A stretch of 32,404 nt of DNA from assembly GCA_048498995.1 (NCBI GenBank), contig JBEHWX010000069.1:1-32404 (forward strand). Direction: 5' to 3'. A program made the position numbers and the translations under genes. The stretch is from JBEHWX01 sp048498995. GTDB taxonomy: Bacteria; Bacteroidota; Ignavibacteria; OLB7. The number at the start of each line of letters is the position of its first letter. The first letter of the stretch is position 1. Below the pieces are notes generated by a model. The model was not told where the DNA came from and did no database searches. It saw only the letters and a program-made list of their open reading frames with translations. Shown here in pieces: positions 7,590-16,483 of this stretch.

Positions 7590-8353
7590 CGGAGTACGTG
7601 CATGAAACGGTGAGCCTCCCCGGAGCTGGTGGTCATCCGGACCACGTACGCGCCGTTGGCCAGGGGAGAGAGGTCGGCCAGGGTGAAGGTGTGGATGCCG
7701 AGCGGCTGATCGCCGAGATCGGCGTAGATCATCTCCCGCAGGCTCATGTCGTAGATCCGGAAGATGACCCGCGAGGGCTTGTCGATCCTGTAGGCCCAGG
7801 TGGTGCCGCTGCCGGCCGGCACCGGGTTCGGGTAGTTCTGCTCCAGCGTCGCGAAGCGGACGTACGGGAACGGCGTGCCGACGGAGCTCGAGATGATGAG
7901 CCCGGTGACGTTGTCGGCCAGATGATCGCCGATGGTCACGCTCCAGAAGCGGAGCGCGCAGAGGGAATCCGATCCGGCAAGCGCCTCCCCGGCCAGCTCG
8001 AAGAGCGTGTCGCCGGCGCGACGTCCGGGAGCCAGGCGGAGCGTGATCTCGAACGTGTAGATCGAATCGGTCTTGCGCGTCAGCTTCGTCTTCACGAGCG
8101 TGTCGCCGCCGGACGCCAGCAGGCGCTGCGGGAGGAAGACGGTCGGGTTGCCGAGCAGGAGCCATCCGCTGACGGTCACCTCGCCGGGAAGGGCGGCCAC
8201 GCTCCCATCGTAGCGCATGGCAACGCGTGCCTCCTGTCCCACGGTGGCGCGGGTCGTGTCGGTGCCGAGCTGTGCCCGCGCGACGGCGGCCGTCGCCAGC
8301 AGCAGGAGCATCGTGAAGAGAAGTCTCATCGGTACGGGGTCGAATGGGTTCAT
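7586..8353 (-). CDS. Secreted protein with T9SS type A sorting tail
   Basis: This 255-residue protein has a signal peptide (RLLFTMLLLLATAAVARAQ), a mid-region of about 140 residues that I do not recognise, and a C-terminal sorting domain. The tail begins LEQNYPNPV and runs through YRIDKPSRVIFRIYDM, GIHTFTLADLSPLANGAY and a final VVRM...HRFMHVLR. This is the recognisable pattern of T9SS-exported proteins in the FCB group, in which the tail is removed or anchored at the cell surface. It starts by an ATGA overlap with the VWA-OmpA gene and ends by an ATGA overlap with the outer-membrane protein gene, so the trio is almost certainly one operon. An internal ATG at 8329 (MRLLF) is an alternative start. 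The middle region could be an adhesion or cohesin-like beta domain, but that is a guess. Confidence 0.88.
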   Translation of the reverse strand: MNPFDPVPMRLLFTMLLLLATAAVARAQLGTDTTRATVGQEARVAMRYDGSVAALPGEVTVSGWLLLGNPTVFLPQRLLASGGDTLVKTKLTRKTDSIYTFEITLRLAPGRRAGDTLFELAGEALAGSDSLCALRFWSVTIGDHLADNVTGLIISSSVGTPFPYVRFATLEQNYPNPVPAGSGTTWAYRIDKPSRVIFRIYDMSLREMIYADLGDQPLGIHTFTLADLSPLANGAYVVRMTTSSGEAHRFMHVLR

Positions 8354-9876
8354 CGCGCGGTAATCACGAACTCCGTGCGACGGTTCCTTCTGCGGTTCTC
8401 ATCGGAGTCGTTCGGCACCAGCGGCCGCGACTCGCCGAAGCCCTTCACGCCGAGCCGGTCACGGCCCACCCCCAGCTCGACGAGCGCGTCGGCCACCGCC
8501 TCGGCACGTTTCTCGGAAAGCTCCTGGTTGTAGTCGTCGCCGCCACGGTCGTCGGTGTGGCCTCGGATCTCGATCTTCAGCGAGGGGTAGCTCTGCATGG
8601 CGTCGGCCACCTCCCGCAGCGCCTGCATCGACTCCGGCCGGATCGTCGCCTTGTCGTAGTCGAACTCCAGGTTCACGAAGGTGATATGCCCCACCGCGTC
8701 GTACGGCGTGAAGAGCGACCGGTCGTAGCGGCCGTCGGCGACCAGGCGCGTGCCGGCAAGCTCCGGAATCGACAGATCGACCGTCGCGGTGTGCCTTCCC
8801 TGACAGAGCGGCGGACGGTAGGTGATCCGGTAGTAGTTGTTCAGCCGCCGGTAGATGTCGGCGAAGACGAAGGCGAACTCCTTGGTCGAATAGATCCGGT
8901 ACATCCGTCCGCCGGTGGCCGAGGCGAGGCTCTGCATCGGCTCCTCGTCGGCCAGGCCGTAGGCAACCGTGTAGATCGCCACGTGGTTGGCGCGCGCGGC
9001 CCGGTGGACCGAGTCGATCTTCGCCTTCGAGCTGTTGTCGCCGCCGTCGGTGAAGAGGATCAACGCGCGCCGGTAGGTCGCCGGGGCCTGCGCCACCTCC
9101 TCGATGCCGGTCAGCGCCGCGTCGTAGATCGCCGTCCCGCCGCCGTAGTTCTCCAGCCCGTCCACCTTGAACTGGCTCCGGTACTTGACCGAATCGCTCG
9201 TCAGGTGCACCTCCACCAGCGGCACCGAGGTGAACTTCACCACCGAGACCATGTCTCCCCGCTTGATGATGTTGAGCGTGCGCCGGACGGCATCCTGCAG
9301 CTTCCGGGCGCGTCCTTCCCCCATCGACGGGGAGTGGTCGAGGATGAAGCCGAGCGCGTAGGGCTCGCGCCGGTCCTCGCGGACCTCGGTGACCGAGAAG
9401 CTGTCGATCGGGGTGGCGGTGCCGGCGCAGGAATCGACCAGGCGGCGCCAGTAGTCGCGGTAACTGCCGGTCCCGGCGAAGTGGGGCGGGGCAAGTCCCA
9501 TCACGAAGCGGCCGCTGGTATCGAAGACGATCGCGCGGAGCTCCACCTCGTCGGGATAGCGGGCATCGTCCACCGTCCGGATCTCCATCTGGAGCGGGCC
9601 GGCGGAGCTCCCGGCCGCGCCTGTTCCGGTCGCTTCGGTTCCGGTCGCCGATCCCTCGGCGGGGATGGCGCCGGTGCCGATCGTGGCGCGGTAGCGCTCG
9701 ACGATCTTCGAGAAGGGGATGGTCGATGTGAGGTAGACCGGCTTGTAGTCCTTCGGCGGGAGCGCCTCCTCGACCATCTTCTCGATATGCTGCGGACATC
9801 CGGCCAGCGCCATGGCCATCGCCAGAACGAGCGGCAGGGCCGGAAGGATGTGAAATCGTAGCCGTGGAATCTTCAT
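8350..9876 (-). CDS. Lipoprotein with VWA domain and C-terminal OmpA peptidoglycan-binding domain
   Basis: This 508-residue envelope protein has a signal peptide ending in the lipobox LAGC (Cys27). A von Willebrand factor A domain follows at about 173-345 with an intact metal site: DHSPS at 180-184, Thr248 in GGGTAIYD and Asp277 in FTDGGDN. A short beta region leads to an OmpA-like domain at about 397-508 with EFDYDKATIRPES, RGHTDDRGGDDYN, LSEKRAEAVADAL and NRRTEF, the diaminopimelate-binding pattern. It should therefore be lipid-anchored, tied to peptidoglycan, and bind a partner through the VWA domain. It is the first gene of the coupled trio. The start is ATG 9876. The 405-bp divergent gap to 10282 should hold its promoter. 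Confidence 0.93.
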   Translation of the reverse strand: MKIPRLRFHILPALPLVLAMAMALAGCPQHIEKMVEEALPPKDYKPVYLTSTIPFSKIVERYRATIGTGAIPAEGSATGTEATGTGAAGSSAGPLQMEIRTVDDARYPDEVELRAIVFDTSGRFVMGLAPPHFAGTGSYRDYWRRLVDSCAGTATPIDSFSVTEVREDRREPYALGFILDHSPSMGEGRARKLQDAVRRTLNIIKRGDMVSVVKFTSVPLVEVHLTSDSVKYRSQFKVDGLENYGGGTAIYDAALTGIEEVAQAPATYRRALILFTDGGDNSSKAKIDSVHRAARANHVAIYTVAYGLADEEPMQSLASATGGRMYRIYSTKEFAFVFADIYRRLNNYYRITYRPPLCQGRHTATVDLSIPELAGTRLVADGRYDRSLFTPYDAVGHITFVNLEFDYDKATIRPESMQALREVADAMQSYPSLKIEIRGHTDDRGGDDYNQELSEKRAEAVADALVELGVGRDRLGVKGFGESRPLVPNDSDENRRRNRRTEFVITAR

Positions 9877-10281
9877 GCGATCGAACGAATCGTGCGAGCG
9901 ATACGAGCGGGCGGGCTCGATGGAGACGGAGTCGGGGCGTAGAAACCGGCGGGCCGTGTCCGGTTTAACCGGTTCGAAACCGGACTATGCGCCGGAACCG
10001 CGGAAAAGTTGCGTGGCCGCCCCGAGGCTCGCCGGCGCGCGGAAGATATGACGTCTCGACCGCTCACGCGCTCCCGCGGCTCGTCCACCCGATCGATGCC
10101 GGTGTATTCCCATGCTCCCGGTTCTGATGATGAACAGATGAACATCCGACTCACGGCCGCTTCATCTCCGCGGGGCCATGTTGCATCCCGGCTGCGCTCC
10201 CACCGGTCCCGTCGCGGACCCTCTGGTCGAGGGGGAGGTGGTCGGGAGATCAGCGACGGAAGCGGCCAGGAGATCAGGAGC
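9877..10281. promoter_or_regulatory. Divergent intergenic region with inverted repeat
   Basis: This 405-bp non-coding stretch lies between two divergently transcribed envelope genes. It contains the perfect inverted repeat TCCGGTTT (9959-9966) and AAACCGGA (9977-9984). Between them is the small palindrome AACCGGTT (9967-9974). The dyad is well placed for a shared operator or a hairpin. I see no firm promoter boxes. AGGAG at 10268-10272 serves the plus-strand gene. Confidence 0.5.
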
Positions 10282-13200
10282 ATGAAGTCCATGAACACGA
10301 AACCGGTCTTTTTCGATTCCAGCAACCGGCGGGGGAAGGTGGTCCGTTGGGGGAGCATGGCCGGCGGTGTCCTCCTGGCCGCCGTCACGGTCGTCTTCGT
10401 CCTGAGCCTGCTGGCCGCGCCGCTGCTCCCCGGTCTTCCCGGACTCTCCGCCGGCGTCGGCCGCGCGAAGTTCGATGCCCCGGCGCTTCCGGCGCTCCCG
10501 AAGCGGAAGGTGGCCGTCAGCCAGTTTCTTCTCGGCCGCTCGCGCCGCGCGCTCAAGAAGGAGATCGCCCGCGAGCAGGCCCGCAAGCGGATCGTCGATC
10601 ATCTGCCGCCGGCCAGCGGCAGCCGGATCGTCGCCGCCTTCTACGCGCCGTGGCAGGAGACGGGACTCCACTCACTGCGCGCCAACGCGGCCAGCCTCAC
10701 CCATGTGATCCCGGAGTGGCTCCATCTGAACCGCGCCGGCGACGGCATCGACTCGGCCGACTGGGATCCGCGCATCACCCCTCACAACCTGGATGTGGTC
10801 CGGATCGCGCGTCAGAACGGCGTGGCGATCCATCCGATCCTGAACAATGCCGAGGAGGGCTTCTTCGATCCGGCCCGCGTGGCGCGCCTCTTCTCCTCGA
10901 TCGACGGCGAGCGCCGCCTCGCCGGCCAGCTCCGCGACTGGCTCCGGCGCGAGCACTTCCAGGGGGTGAACCTCGACTTCGAAAACCTGAACGCCCCGGA
11001 GTACCGGAAGCTCCCGGCGTTCCTCGATCTCCTCTCCGACACGCTTCACGCCGCCGGGCTCGAGCTCAGCGCCGATCTGGAGGTCTCCTCCACTCCCGCG
11101 CGCTTCAAGGCGATCTCGGCCGCCTGCGACTTCATCGTCCTGATGGATTACGACGAGCACTACGAGGAGGGGAAGCCGGGGCCGATCAGCTCCATCGGCT
11201 GGTACGACGATCAGCTCGAGCGGGCGCTGGCCTCGGTGCCGAGCGGCAAGCTCGTGGTCGGCATTGGCAACTACGCCTACGACTGGGTCGACGGCGTCGA
11301 TTCGGCCGAGGCGCTCACCTATCAGGAGGCGCTGCTGCGCGCCGAGGACAATCACCCCGGCGAGAGTCCGGAGCGGATCGTCGACTTCGATCCGGCGGCG
11401 CTGAACACCACGTTCGAGTATACCGACGAGTCCAACCGCCGGCACGAAGTCTGGGCGCTTGACGCGGTCTCCGCCTACAATCAGTGGCTGCTGGCGCGCC
11501 GTCGCGACGTGCGCGGCGCGGCCGTCTGGGTGCTCGGCTCCGAGGATCCCGCGCTCTGGAAGGTGATCCATCGCGGCGCCGACACGCTCGACTCCCCGAA
11601 GAGCCTGGAGAGCGTGCTCTTCCCGTACGATGTCGACTTCGAGGGAGAAGGGGAGATCCTCTCCGTGGTGGCCACGCCGACGCGCGGCTCGCGGGAGATC
11701 TCCCTGGACAGCACCAGCCGGCTCTGCGAGGACATGGTCTATCATCGCTTCCCCTCCTCGTACGTGATCCGCCGGACCGGATACCATCCGAAGGAGGTGG
11801 CGCTCACCTTCGATGATGGTCCCGATCCGGAGTATACAGGTCAGGTGCTCGACGCGCTGCGCGATCTGCGGGTGCCGGCCACCTTCTTCGTGATCGGCGA
11901 GAACGCCGAGAGCGCTCCCGATCTGGTCCGGAGGATGTGGCGCGAGGGGCACGAGATCGGCAGCCACACCTTCACCCACCCGAACATGGGAGCGGTGGGG
12001 CGCCGCCGCGCCGCGCTGGAGCTGAACACCACGCAGCGCGCCATCGAGAGCATCCTCGGACGCTCGACCATCCTCTTTCGTCCCCCGTACAACGCCGACG
12101 CCGAGCCGGTCTCGGGCGAGGAAGTGACGCCGGTGGCCACCGCCTCGGCCATGGGCTACCTCACCGTCGGCGAGCTGATCGATCCGCAGGACTGGAACCT
12201 CTGGAGCGCGACCCCGGACGGCGGCCGCCGGAGAAGAACCGCGGACGATCTGCTCGCCTCGATGATGCACGACATCCACACGATGCGCGGCAACGTGATT
12301 CTGCTGCACGACGCCGGCGGCGACCGCTCGGCAACGGTGGCCGCGCTTCGGCGGCTGGTTCCCGAGCTTCGCCGCGAGGGGTACCGCTTCGTCACGATCA
12401 GCGACCTGCTCGGCGTGCCGCGCCAGAAGGTGATGCCGGCGCTCGCGCAGAAGGATCTGGCCGTGGTCGGCTTCGATCGGGTGGTGTTCGAGGGGGCCTT
12501 CGCGCTCAAGACGATCCTCGCCATGGCGTTCATCATCGCGATCATCCTCGGCATCGCCCGCGTGCTCTTCATCACCAGTCTGGCGATCATCGCCCGCTCC
12601 CGGGGCCGTGAGTCCGAGGAGCCGGACGACGCTTCCCACCGTCCGTCGGTGAGCGTGCTGATCGCTGCCTACAACGAGGCTCCGGTGATCGCGCGCACCA
12701 TCGCCAGCGTGCTCCGCAACGGCTACGAGCGGATGGAGGTGATCGTGGTCGACGACGGCTCCACCGACGCGACGGCCGAGACCGTGGAACAGGGCCACGG
12801 CGATGATCCCCGCGTGCATTTGATCCGGCAGGCCAACGGCGGCAAGGCCAGCGCGCTCAACGCCGCGATCGCGCGCGCCACCGGCGAGATCCTCGTCTGC
12901 ATCGACGCCGACACGCAGTTCTCCGACGACGCCATCTCGCTGCTGGTGCGGCATTTCCGGGATGAGCGCGTCGGCGCGGTGGCCGGCAACGTGAAGGTGG
13001 GGAATCGGATCAACCTCTTCACCCGCTGGCAATCGATCGAGTACATCACCAGCCAGAACCTGGACCGTCAGGCCTACGCGCTTCTGAACGCGATCACCGT
13101 GGTCCCCGGCGCCATCGGCGCCTGGCGGCGGAGCGCGGTGATCGAGGCCGGCGGCTACATGACCGACACGCTCGCCGAGGACATGGACCTGACCTGGAGG

Positions 13201-13836
13201 ATCAGGAAAGGAGGATGGGTGATCCGGAGCGAGCGCCGCGCCACCGCCTACACCGAGGCGCCGGACACGATGCCCACCTTTTTCCGGCAGCGCTTCCGCT
13301 GGGCATACGGCACGCTGCAATGCCTCTGGAAGCATCGCGACGCGCTCCTCGGATATGGATGGTTCGGCTGGCTCGCGCTTCCGACGCTCTGGCTGTTCCA
13401 GATCGTGTTCCAGGTGCTGGCGCCGGTGGTCGACCTTCAGCTCGGCATCACGCTCGTCGGGTTCGCGGGGGCGTGGATCTCGCGCGGCGCGCTCACGCAC
13501 GACTGGCAGCCGCTGCCTGAGGCGACCGAGATGCTGATGCACACCGGGTTCTTCTACGCGCTCTTCTTCGTGGTCGAGCTGGCCGGCGCGCTCCTGGCCT
13601 TCCGGTTCGACCGCGAGCGGCTCCGTCCGCTCTGGCTTCTCTTCTGGCAGCGGCTGGTCTATCGTCAGTTGATGTACGCGGTGGTCTGGAAGTCGATCTG
13701 GCGGGCGCTCGGCGGCATGCGGCAGAAGTGGGGAAAGCTTCAGCGCAAGGGAACGGTGCGTGTCGCCGAGAGTGACGCTCGCGCTCCGGAGCCGGCGATG
13801 GCACGTGAGCGAATGGCGATGGCCGAGGCCGACTGA
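10282..13836 (+). CDS. Trifunctional GH18 - NodB deacetylase - GT2 membrane protein
   Basis: This 1184-residue protein has an N-terminal membrane anchor at about 26-48. A GH18-like domain of the YaaH/spore-hydrolase type spans about 115-430, with the catalytic pattern GVNLDFE and Glu234. A NodB polysaccharide deacetylase domain spans about 503-712 (TFDDGP 509-514, SHTFTH with H562 and H566, RPPY, LLHD). A membrane segment at about 740-770 leads to a processive GT2 domain at about 787-1020 (DDGS, IDAD 874-877, AEDMD, QRFRW 1003-1007) and C-terminal membrane helices. Together these match the jobs of PgaB and PgaC, which make and de-N-acetylate poly-N-acetylglucosamine, in one chain. I infer synthesis, deacetylation and trimming of a beta-linked hexosamine polymer; the substrate is not proven. 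ATG 10282 has AGGAG nine bases upstream; ATG 10291 is also possible. Confidence 0.93.
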   Translation: MKSMNTKPVFFDSSNRRGKVVRWGSMAGGVLLAAVTVVFVLSLLAAPLLPGLPGLSAGVGRAKFDAPALPALPKRKVAVSQFLLGRSRRALKKEIAREQARKRIVDHLPPASGSRIVAAFYAPWQETGLHSLRANAASLTHVIPEWLHLNRAGDGIDSADWDPRITPHNLDVVRIARQNGVAIHPILNNAEEGFFDPARVARLFSSIDGERRLAGQLRDWLRREHFQGVNLDFENLNAPEYRKLPAFLDLLSDTLHAAGLELSADLEVSSTPARFKAISAACDFIVLMDYDEHYEEGKPGPISSIGWYDDQLERALASVPSGKLVVGIGNYAYDWVDGVDSAEALTYQEALLRAEDNHPGESPERIVDFDPAALNTTFEYTDESNRRHEVWALDAVSAYNQWLLARRRDVRGAAVWVLGSEDPALWKVIHRGADTLDSPKSLESVLFPYDVDFEGEGEILSVVATPTRGSREISLDSTSRLCEDMVYHRFPSSYVIRRTGYHPKEVALTFDDGPDPEYTGQVLDALRDLRVPATFFVIGENAESAPDLVRRMWREGHEIGSHTFTHPNMGAVGRRRAALELNTTQRAIESILGRSTILFRPPYNADAEPVSGEEVTPVATASAMGYLTVGELIDPQDWNLWSATPDGGRRRRTADDLLASMMHDIHTMRGNVILLHDAGGDRSATVAALRRLVPELRREGYRFVTISDLLGVPRQKVMPALAQKDLAVVGFDRVVFEGAFALKTILAMAFIIAIILGIARVLFITSLAIIARSRGRESEEPDDASHRPSVSVLIAAYNEAPVIARTIASVLRNGYERMEVIVVDDGSTDATAETVEQGHGDDPRVHLIRQANGGKASALNAAIARATGEILVCIDADTQFSDDAISLLVRHFRDERVGAVAGNVKVGNRINLFTRWQSIEYITSQNLDRQAYALLNAITVVPGAIGAWRRSAVIEAGGYMTDTLAEDMDLTWRIRKGGWVIRSERRATAYTEAPDTMPTFFRQRFRWAYGTLQCLWKHRDALLGYGWFGWLALPTLWLFQIVFQVLAPVVDLQLGITLVGFAGAWISRGALTHDWQPLPEATEMLMHTGFFYALFFVVELAGALLAFRFDRERLRPLWLLFWQRLVYRQLMYAVVWKSIWRALGGMRQKWGKLQRKGTVRVAESDARAPEPAMARERMAMAEAD

Positions 13837-13977
13837 GATCGTCACCGGGCGTGGGGGGGGGAGGCGGGAGGGGGGCAAGCCGAGAGGCCGGTCACCGGGC
13901 GGGAGCCCGCTCACTGTGATGATGGCCCGCCGCGCGGCGGTTGCCCGATCGCGAGATCTGAACCGACGGGACCGAAA

Positions 13978-14022
13978 CGGGCGCCTGATCGCGGACTTCC
14001 TCCTCCGCGGCCACGGCGCCCG
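13978..14022. terminator. Nested inverted repeat between convergent genes
   Basis: The outer arms CGGGCGCC (13978-13985) and GGCGCCCG (14015-14022) enclose inner arms CGCGGA and TCCGCG around CTTCCTCC. It lies between the stops of two converging genes and may terminate both. The rest of 13837-14163 holds a G-rich run near 13852-13876 and a repeated 11-mer GTCACCGGGCG (near 13850 and 13891), with no gene. Confidence 0.5.
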
Positions 14023-14163
14023 TCGTCATGGTGTCATGTCCTGCGGTCATCGAGTTGTCGCGCACCGTGAGCATGACCGGCCCTGGCGCACGCGAGTCGT
14101 CGTGGCGGGCGCGTGAAGGTGGCCCTCGTGAGATCACGGGCGGGCACGTGTGCCGAAGCGGAT

Positions 14164-14937
14164 TCAGCGGGAGCCCGCTCCCGCGCCTCGTGCCTCGATG
14201 GCCCGGTACGTCTCGTCGAACGGCTCCCCATCGCCGACACGGCGGAGCAGCTCGTGCAGTCCATCCTCGCCGACGGCGCCGAGCCGCCTGGCCAGCTCAT
14301 GCTTGGCGGTGGCGAAGCACGCCCATCCCCGCTCGGAGGCAAATGCGCTCTGGCTGGTCATCTCCGCGAGTGCCGGCGCGTTTCGACCGTTCTCCGTTTC
14401 CCTTCGCCACTCGTCCGCCGAAAAGTCCGGTCGGTGGTCCGCCTGCATGGCGAGTCCCTCATCGAACCACGCGGGTAGCGATGTCTCACGCGTGAGCCAT
14501 CCGATGCGGGCGGCCAGTTCGGCGTGCATCATCTCGTGCGCCAGCACATCCGTGTTCAGTCCATCCGGGCCGAGCACGATGTAGGCGTTGCCGAGATACA
14601 GGTGGCTGACGGCGGTGCCGTTCCCTTTCTGTCCGAACCGGTCGATCACCTCGGGCGTGTTGCCGGCGATGATCACGGGGCGCGCGATGAGCGTTCCGAG
14701 GAGCCTCCTGTCGCGGACTTCCGCCGCGGCGATCGTCATCATCAGCGAATCGATCATCGGCCGGGGCATGGCGGGATCGATGTAGAGACGATCGTTCACG
14801 GCGCGAAGATCCGAGTGACTCACCAGGGCGCAGCGGATCTGGCTGGCGAAGGCAACGCAGTAACCGGCGCCGAACAGGAGGAGCGCGCCGCTGACGACGG
14901 CGATATTTCGGATGCGCTTCGATCGGAAGAGGGGCAT
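14164..14937 (-). CDS. Membrane-anchored HExxH metallopeptidase-like protein
   Basis: This 257-residue protein has one N-terminal membrane segment at about 11-31 (IAVVSGALLLFGAGYCVAFA), so the rest should be periplasmic. The zinc-site pattern HEMMH lies at 134-138. A third ligand candidate, Glu160 in PAWFDEGLAMQ, lies 22 residues later, as in gluzincin peptidases of the MA-like group. The segment YIVLGPDGLNTDVLAHEMMH resembles predicted peptidases of that family. ATG 14937 was preferred over 14973 because GGAG precedes it by eight bases and the membrane segment then sits near the start. It is a single-gene unit bounded by the terminator of the next cassette upstream and a nested hairpin downstream. 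The substrate is unknown. Confidence 0.78.
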   Translation of the reverse strand: MPLFRSKRIRNIAVVSGALLLFGAGYCVAFASQIRCALVSHSDLRAVNDRLYIDPAMPRPMIDSLMMTIAAAEVRDRRLLGTLIARPVIIAGNTPEVIDRFGQKGNGTAVSHLYLGNAYIVLGPDGLNTDVLAHEMMHAELAARIGWLTRETSLPAWFDEGLAMQADHRPDFSADEWRRETENGRNAPALAEMTSQSAFASERGWACFATAKHELARRLGAVGEDGLHELLRRVGDGEPFDETYRAIEARGAGAGSR

Positions 14938-14969
14938 GGAGCGGGCTCCGGATGCAGGAGAGGGATACG

Positions 14970-15005
14970 CCACGGCCGGCGCGCCCTAAAGGCGGCCGGC
15001 CGTGG
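14970..15005 (-). terminator. Strong hairpin terminator of the 15054-18416 cassette
   Basis: The 11-bp perfect arms CCACGGCCGGC and GCCGGCCGTGG are extended by four more pairs after one bulge, with a CTAAA loop. It begins about 49 bases past the stop at 15054. Confidence 0.75.
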
Positions 15006-15053
15006 GTAACGGAGCGTCGAGGAAGATGTTGCGGAATCCAGCGGCCCGTCCCC

Positions 15054-16403
15054 CTACTCGATATCGAACCGGCGCTGCTTCTGCAGCGCGTAGCTCCAGT
15101 TGATCTTACCGACAAAGCCTCGATTGTCGGCATCCAAGGTGCCATCCGACCCGGCGGCCAGTTCGAGCCATGAGCCATCGGCAACCTTGAATTCAACGCC
15201 GAACGTGTACTTGAGGCGCCGTGTCGTCTCGTAGGTAATTCCGGTGGAGTCGTGCGCGATCTGACTCGACCAGAGGAGAAGCACAGAGAGACGTTGTTTT
15301 GCGCTGCCGACGAGAATGCGCCCACCTATCGCGCTCCGCTCCGCGAGATCTAGCCCTTCGCGCAAGCTCTTCGTGTAGTGGTATTGGAGAATGATTTGTC
15401 CGACGTCGAGCATCGGCTGCGCGCATCCGATCCCCGTAACCAGGTGCTCCGACATGAAATTCTTCAGTAGCGAATCATTCGAGAACGCCGTCATCCCGAT
15501 GCCGCCGAAAAGCTTGCGGGCGTTCCATTTCGCATTGATCAGTGAATCCTTGATCTGCTGAACGGTGATCGTCTTGGGGGTAGCCCGTTGATGCTCGAGG
15601 AGGTCGAACACATAGTCGACGCTGAGGTCATGGAGCTGTTCCCGAAGGGGCGATTGGTTGAGGCGATCGAGGATCGTCTGTCGCTTCGTTGGATCCGATA
15701 CGATTTTCTCGATCGAATCCCGAAACCTTTTCGCCTGGCTCTCCGCTGTAAGATGTTCTGGCTTGGACCGTCCGTCCCAGACTGTTGATTCCAGTCGGTC
15801 GATGATTATCAGGTCTTTCGCATTCGATGACTGATTGCCAGCTACGGCAGCCCTAATCATTTCTTGATAGTGAGATATGGTGTAGTAAAGTTGGGTGCTG
15901 GCCGTAACCGCCGCATTTCTCAGAGCCCCCTGAATTGCCGTGCGCAGCTCGCCATTGTCGACCGGGTCTCCCTCATCGATGAAGTTGATCTGCAGGCCGA
16001 TTCCAGCACGGACCTTGTTCGAATCCTGCGACGTGGAAAATGCGAACTCGTGATTCCTGAGAAGTGAGAGCCATCGCTCATGAATCCACGAGATGTCTTC
16101 CGCGGGGAGGCCATCGTTGCCGAATATCTTGTAAAAATTCGCCCCAACGGTAAGCCCCGGATTCAGGCGGCCCTTGCGATCGAACTTCGGAGCGACCGTG
16201 GCGACGAGATCCTTGATGGTTGATGGCCGTGATACGTCGTCGCCTCCTCCGATGAGATCGGGGAAGAGCTGATCGGTCGTCGGGAAATCGGTGTAGAAAT
16301 CGTCGATCTTCGGGGCAGCGCCAGACGCCGTCTGCCCCGTGGCAGCGTGCGTCAGTAGCACGAACAGTAGACTGAGGGTGATGTAGAGCGTACAACGTTT
16401 CAT
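15054..16403 (-). CDS. Secreted, probable outer-membrane protein of unrecognised family
   Basis: This 449-residue protein has a clear signal peptide (MKRCTLYITLSLLFVLLTHAATGQ). The mature part shows alternating strand-like stretches near both ends (RNHEFAFSTSQ, KVRAGIGLQINFID, YTFGVEFKVADGSWLELAAG, GFVGKINWSYALQ) and a helical, charged middle at about 150-300. This suggests a beta-barrel or surface protein with a periplasmic helical part. ATG 16403 has AAGGAG five bases before it; the frame is open upstream but begins in non-coding sequence. It is the last gene of a three-gene minus-strand cassette, 80 bases after the small gene and followed by a strong terminator. Base composition is visibly more A/T-rich than in neighbouring housekeeping genes, which hints at transfer. 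I recognise no family. Confidence 0.85.
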   Translation of the reverse strand: MKRCTLYITLSLLFVLLTHAATGQTASGAAPKIDDFYTDFPTTDQLFPDLIGGGDDVSRPSTIKDLVATVAPKFDRKGRLNPGLTVGANFYKIFGNDGLPAEDISWIHERWLSLLRNHEFAFSTSQDSNKVRAGIGLQINFIDEGDPVDNGELRTAIQGALRNAAVTASTQLYYTISHYQEMIRAAVAGNQSSNAKDLIIIDRLESTVWDGRSKPEHLTAESQAKRFRDSIEKIVSDPTKRQTILDRLNQSPLREQLHDLSVDYVFDLLEHQRATPKTITVQQIKDSLINAKWNARKLFGGIGMTAFSNDSLLKNFMSEHLVTGIGCAQPMLDVGQIILQYHYTKSLREGLDLAERSAIGGRILVGSAKQRLSVLLLWSSQIAHDSTGITYETTRRLKYTFGVEFKVADGSWLELAAGSDGTLDADNRGFVGKINWSYALQKQRRFDIE

Positions 16404-16483
16404 TGTCACTCCTTGCATTGGTGGTTGGAGTCTGTGATTCGAGTGTGCGTCGTCATGCAATTTCTCCATGCGATGGTGACCGA

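Noticed and set aside
10672..13914. Very long open frame on the minus strand opposite the trifunctional gene
   Set aside because: It is the mirror frame of a high-GC gene, rich in Arg, His, Gly and Asp, with no family motif. The plus strand has three intact enzyme domains.
16404..16469. Upstream in-frame ATG (16469) for the secreted protein at 15054
   Set aside because: The signal peptide begins at ATG 16403, which has AAGGAG five bases before it; the upstream codons look non-coding.
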